NCBI GenBank assembly: GCA_030737835.1 | Contig: CM060848.1 | Span: 18,329,309-18,393,308 of the forward strand | Source: Acorus gramineus | Taxonomy: Eukaryota; Streptophyta; Magnoliopsida; Acorales; Acoraceae | Length of the DNA: 64,000 nucleotides | Direction of reading: 5' to 3' | Shown: positions 60,671-64,000 of the stretch, in pieces | Layout of the letters: each line of letters starts with the position of its first letter | Position numbering within the stretch: the stretch's first letter is position 1 | Translations under genes and position numbers: made by a program | The notes under the pieces: model-generated | Database searches by the model: none | What the model saw: the letters and a program-made list of their open reading frames with translations, nothing else | Told to the model about the DNA's origin: nothing

Positions 60671-61578
60671 GGGAAAAATCTAAATAACTCCTTGTAAATT
60701 GTCTACAATCCATATACATATAACCTCTGAAAATACCTATGTAAATTCAAATAATCTTCTAAGTTAAATATATGTAGACAGATGAGGAATATTCTATGAA
60801 TATTCATTTTTATTTACCCTAACTAAAGACACGATATGCCAAAAACCCCCAACAATTTCTTAAAAATGTAAAAAACCTTATTTACATGATGATTTTACCT
60901 ATCCGCATATATTATAAAATTCTATCTGGAGGGATAAAATTGTCATTTATAGAGTATTTTTCACATTTTTAACACATTTTTTGTGAAAAGGTAGACGATC
61001 TACCACGGTTTCTATTAAAAGTGTCGCAGTACATGTTTGAAGGAAGAGTAAAATAAAGATACATCGAGGAAAGTAAAAAAGAACAACATAGGGGACCCGG
61101 GAAGATAAGGAGGGGATAAGGATCTAGACAGAGGAGATATCTAACCGACATACCCTTAATCATACAAACAATATCACCCAATCACCCAATACATAAGCGA
61201 CCGCCGTGGAAGCCCACGGATGTAGCTCCCGCAAATCCGCAACCTCATGCCTTAATGAGACTGACAAACTCCTGCTAGACGCTATCCAAATAGACCATTT
61301 GCCATCGGAAAATAACAGCATTAACACGGCCCATATCGCAATCGAGATTATGTTTTTAACACATTATAAGGAGTTTTTTTTAATGCACTACGTTTTCAAT
61401 CAAGGTTAATCAAACATAATATTCGCGTAATAATCCTAATTTATCAACAAAAAATTAACTCAGGGAGCTATTTGGATTTACATAAATGGTTCAAGGGATC
61501 ATGTAGACTTTAAAAAAAGTTCGAGTGTTATATGGATTTCAGGTAGTTTACAGGGTTATTCGATTTTTTTGGAACAAT
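60671..61578. mobile_element. Foldback MULE-type MITE, split by a later insertion
   Basis: The left end GGGAAAAATCTAAATAACTCC and the right-end words CATATAAC and AATAACCCTGTAAACT (reverse complement) form diverged arms. The internal ACACGATATGCCAAAAACCC and TTTTTAACACAT blocks match the element at 34597-35056. A 374-bp insertion lies between 60979 and 61352. Confidence 0.65.
60979..61352 (-). mobile_element. 374-bp insertion with 13-bp direct repeats, probable retroposon
   Basis: TTTTTAACACATT occurs at 60966-60978 and 61353-61365. Between them is GC-richer sequence unlike the host MITE. On the minus strand it ends TCACAAAA before the repeat, which would fit a short poly(A) tail. The source is unknown; a LINE 3' end or a truncated cDNA are both possible. 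Confidence 0.5.
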
Positions 61579-62962
61579 ACCCAAAAAATATTCTAAAATT
61601 TAGAAATACTCAAAGCAACCACTTTTAAAAATATACAAAAAAGGTATTATTTCACAAATTTAGAAACTAAAAAGACTAACATACACTTATTTAATTTTTA
61701 AACTCTGTAATTATATTTAAAACTTTTCATAATTATAATCTAATTGAAAAATAATATTAATATAAGAAATGATTTTTATTTGAGAATGATTTTACATGTT
61801 AACACGTTTGAAAAATAAGATTTTCACTAAAGTGGTTTAAATATATTTGATTATTGGAAAACACATTTTTTTCATTTTTTAAAAACAATTTTTTTGTACT
61901 AGAAGCTGTAAGAAACTTTTTAATTAAGTCAGTTTTTTAGAATATGTTCGACAATATTTTTTAGCTTTTTACTTAATTAAAAACAAAATCATATTTATTA
62001 AAGCATCGGTCAAACGCACGGAAACCATCTACTTAAGAGCATCTCCAATCTTATATCCAAACCCTTACTCAAACTTAAATTTGAGTAAAAGTCACCCAAA
62101 ACCCTCTTCAACCATTTACCCATACTTATACCAAATCAAGCTTTTACTCAAATCTTTACCCAAATCAAGGGAGACTCAAATCTTTATCCAAACTTCAACA
62201 TCTTTTTTTTTTCTTTTATCTCCACATTTTCTTCTAATGTAACATTTTTTTCCCTTCAACTCCACCTTTAGTTTAATTATATTAGATGTTTTTCCACCCC
62301 CCAAAATTTTCACTAAATAAATAAAAAAAAGTAGTTTTATTTCTTAAATCTTCATCTTTGTTTTTTAACTTCTTATTTTTACTCCAATAAAAAAAATATT
62401 ACTTTTATCTTATTTTTAAAAAATTGGATGATAATAATTTTTAAATTTAAATATTTTGAAGGAAAGAAAAATGGAGTAGTAAATAATTAGAAGAAGATAT
62501 AAAATTTTTAAAAGATTTGAGTAAAACATAAAGTGATGATTGAAGACACATCATATCAAATCAAACTTTTACTTAAATTTTAAGAGTTCATTTGGATATG
62601 AATTTAAGTAGATTATGTGTTTCAAGCAAAAAAAAAATCTTACGTTTAAAAATCTAATAAAATATAGCTTTTCAAAAATTGAATTTAAAACATAAAATTT
62701 TAAAAATCTTATAATTTTAACATTACATTCAAACTCAACATCAAATTAAAATTAAGATATAAGTTCGAGGAAGAGCCGCTGATGGCCCAATACGTGACGC
62801 GGAAACATCAAATCAACAACCAAACCCAAACGTTCAACACAAAATTTCTGTTTCTGCCCCTCCCAAATACGCAAAGAATCGAATCCGATCGATCAAATCA
62901 AAATCCGCAAAACCCTAACTGAAGCTCCCCTTAATTTCTCCCCCTCGCGAACACCTCCTGCG

Positions 62963-63544
62963 ATGAGTCCGTCCGTACGGGCGATCGACATCAACGCTTG
63001 TGCCCCCCGGATCGAGGTCGACAACCGCCTCTCCCTCCGGTACTACTATAGGATCGCTCAAAACCTACTCTATCAGGTACCTCTCTCTATCAAAAATCAT
63101 CAATTTCGGTTCTGATTGAGCTCCTTTGAAATTTATAACCAAAACACAATTTCCTGCTTCACACGAGACCTTTCAATAATTTGCTTGGGAAATGAAAATG
63201 ATTCAATATTCGGAGAGAATTCTGATTCAATGAGGAGGCTGTAATCACGTAATAAAAAATTTCTATTTTTGCAAACTATAATTTTTTTTTTTACACAATT
63301 TTTTTCAGGCCAATGTATACAGAGAAGAGAAGAACCTGCTCGATCTCTATGTCATACTCCTCAGATTTTCAAGGTAAGGAAACGATTCTGTAAATTTTTC
63401 TGTATTTGATACCTCTTGTTGCACGGTTAGGTTTTGAAAGCACTAATATGTTATTCTGGTTTTGACAGTCTCATGTGTGATACGATACCATATCATCGAG
63501 ATTACCAGATCATGTTTCCGAAGGAAAAGGCCATTTTTAAAAAG
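62963..63544 (+). CDS. AMSH-like ubiquitin thioesterase, N-terminal exons (continues beyond window)
   Basis: Three exons are visible, 62963-63076, 63309-63373 and 63469-63544, encoding 85 residues in an open frame with GT-AG sites; a fourth exon would lie beyond the window. The sequence carries the start of the USP8-dimer/MIT-like domain of plant AMSH proteins: IEVDNRLSLRYYYRIAQNLL, then REEKNLLDLYVILLRFSSL, then TIPYHRDYQIMFPKEKAIFKK. AMSH enzymes are K63-linkage-specific JAMM metalloproteases that act with ESCRT-III in endosomal sorting and vacuole formation. The JAMM catalytic domain is outside the window. Which AMSH (1, 2 or 3) cannot be settled from this part. Confidence 0.88.
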
Positions 63545-63615
63545 GTAAGTATCATTTTAGTTGGCTATAATTATTCATGATATTAGCAGTTAATGAATAA
63601 CTAGTAAATTGGATT

Positions 63616-63666
63616 TTTTTTTTTTGATATCGAAGGAGCCCCCATGGCTGACCTTATAAGCTGAGA
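63616..63666 (-). mobile_element. 5'-truncated SINE copy with perfect 13-bp TSD, AMSH-like intron 3
   Basis: AGTAAATTGGATT repeats exactly at 63603-63615 and 63667-63679. Between lie a T run and GATATCGAAGGAGCCCCC...GGCTGACCTTA. This is the reverse complement of the 3' end of the SINE in TAF13 intron 2 (AAGGTCAGCCA, then GGGAGG, then CCGATATC and As). Only about 40 bp of the element survived reverse transcription. Confidence 0.85.
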
Positions 63667-63679
63667 AGTAAATTGGATT

Positions 63680-64000
63680 AATATTGCACATAGTTACAAA
63701 GTATTCCGAACTTTTCCAAACATTCAGAGTACTTCGATTAGATATATCCCGTACTTATTGATCAAACATACTTCTGCTCAGTGAACTGTGCGTTTGTTAC
63801 TTTCAAAATCTGGATATCGTTTTAGTTTGGATAATTTGACATATTTTTCATAATTTAAAAAGCTAATCCTGATTATCAATTTAGTTTCAATGGCTTATAC
63901 CCCATGTGATTTGTTGGGGAACATGTTTAACCAACAATGATTGCCTATTTCAACAAAAGAGAATTTATGAAGAGAATACATGGATGATAATTACTTCATT
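63680..64000. other. AMSH-like intron 3, continuing beyond the window
   Basis: AT-rich intronic sequence without further coding blocks. Confidence 0.6.

Larger units (their letters stand above)
59326..62962. other. Divergent intergenic region ERDJ3B / AMSH-like
   Basis: The first 350 bp are the GC-richer ERDJ3B promoter. A MITE-like piece ends at about 60208 (reverse complement GGGTGCGTTTGGTTGCGC). The foldback MULE-MITE at 60671-61578 follows. Near 62035 is a MITE-like end (GAGCATCTCCAA). The last 200 bp are the AMSH-like promoter and leader. No further gene. Confidence 0.6.

Overview
This is nuclear DNA from a flowering plant. The genes are split by many GT-AG introns, the intergenic DNA is AT-rich and full of poly(A/T) runs, and the proteins have close plant-specific relatives. 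Among these are a P-type PPR protein, a chloroplast FtsHi pseudoprotease, a plastid PLIP lipase and an AMSH deubiquitinase. The species cannot be told from the sequence.

Layout. 1-704 (+): 3' end of a PPR gene. 3340-5991 (-): TMEM205-like membrane protein, 3 exons. 7937-22249 (+): FTSHI5, 19 exons, about 1281 aa. 22652-23999: 5'-truncated LINE with a target-site duplication. 24.4-26.4 kb: transposon-rich intergenic DNA with a 42-bp tandem repeat. 27990-30915 (-): PLIP2/3-clade plastid phospholipase A1, 5 exons, 670 aa, with an ABRE/G-box cluster upstream. 31-36.7 kb: gene-poor, with MITEs and an LTR-like remnant. 36699-44336 (+): cluster of three small secreted six-cysteine proteins (DUF7731-like) built partly by segmental duplication, with a 9-bp-TSD Mutator-like element between copies. 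45696-49739 (+): TAF13, 5 exons, with a SINE nested in a Tourist-like MITE in intron 2. 50646-50717 (-): tRNA-Asp(GUC). 51164-53081: second Mutator-like element with a perfect 9-bp TSD. 53662-59325 (-): ERDJ3B, 10 exons, 348 aa, with an ER-stress element upstream. 62963 onward (+): 5' end of an AMSH-like deubiquitinase.

The genes do not form one pathway. TMEM205, PLIP, TAF13 and ERDJ3B do, however, look like one conserved ancestral block that in Arabidopsis (locus numbers from memory) is split between two duplicated regions. Two promoters carry motifs that fit the gene they serve: ABRE/G-boxes before PLIP and CCAAT-N10-CACG before ERDJ3B. All exon boundaries were set by reading GT/AG sites and checking that the reading frame stays open across each junction. 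No database search was run.
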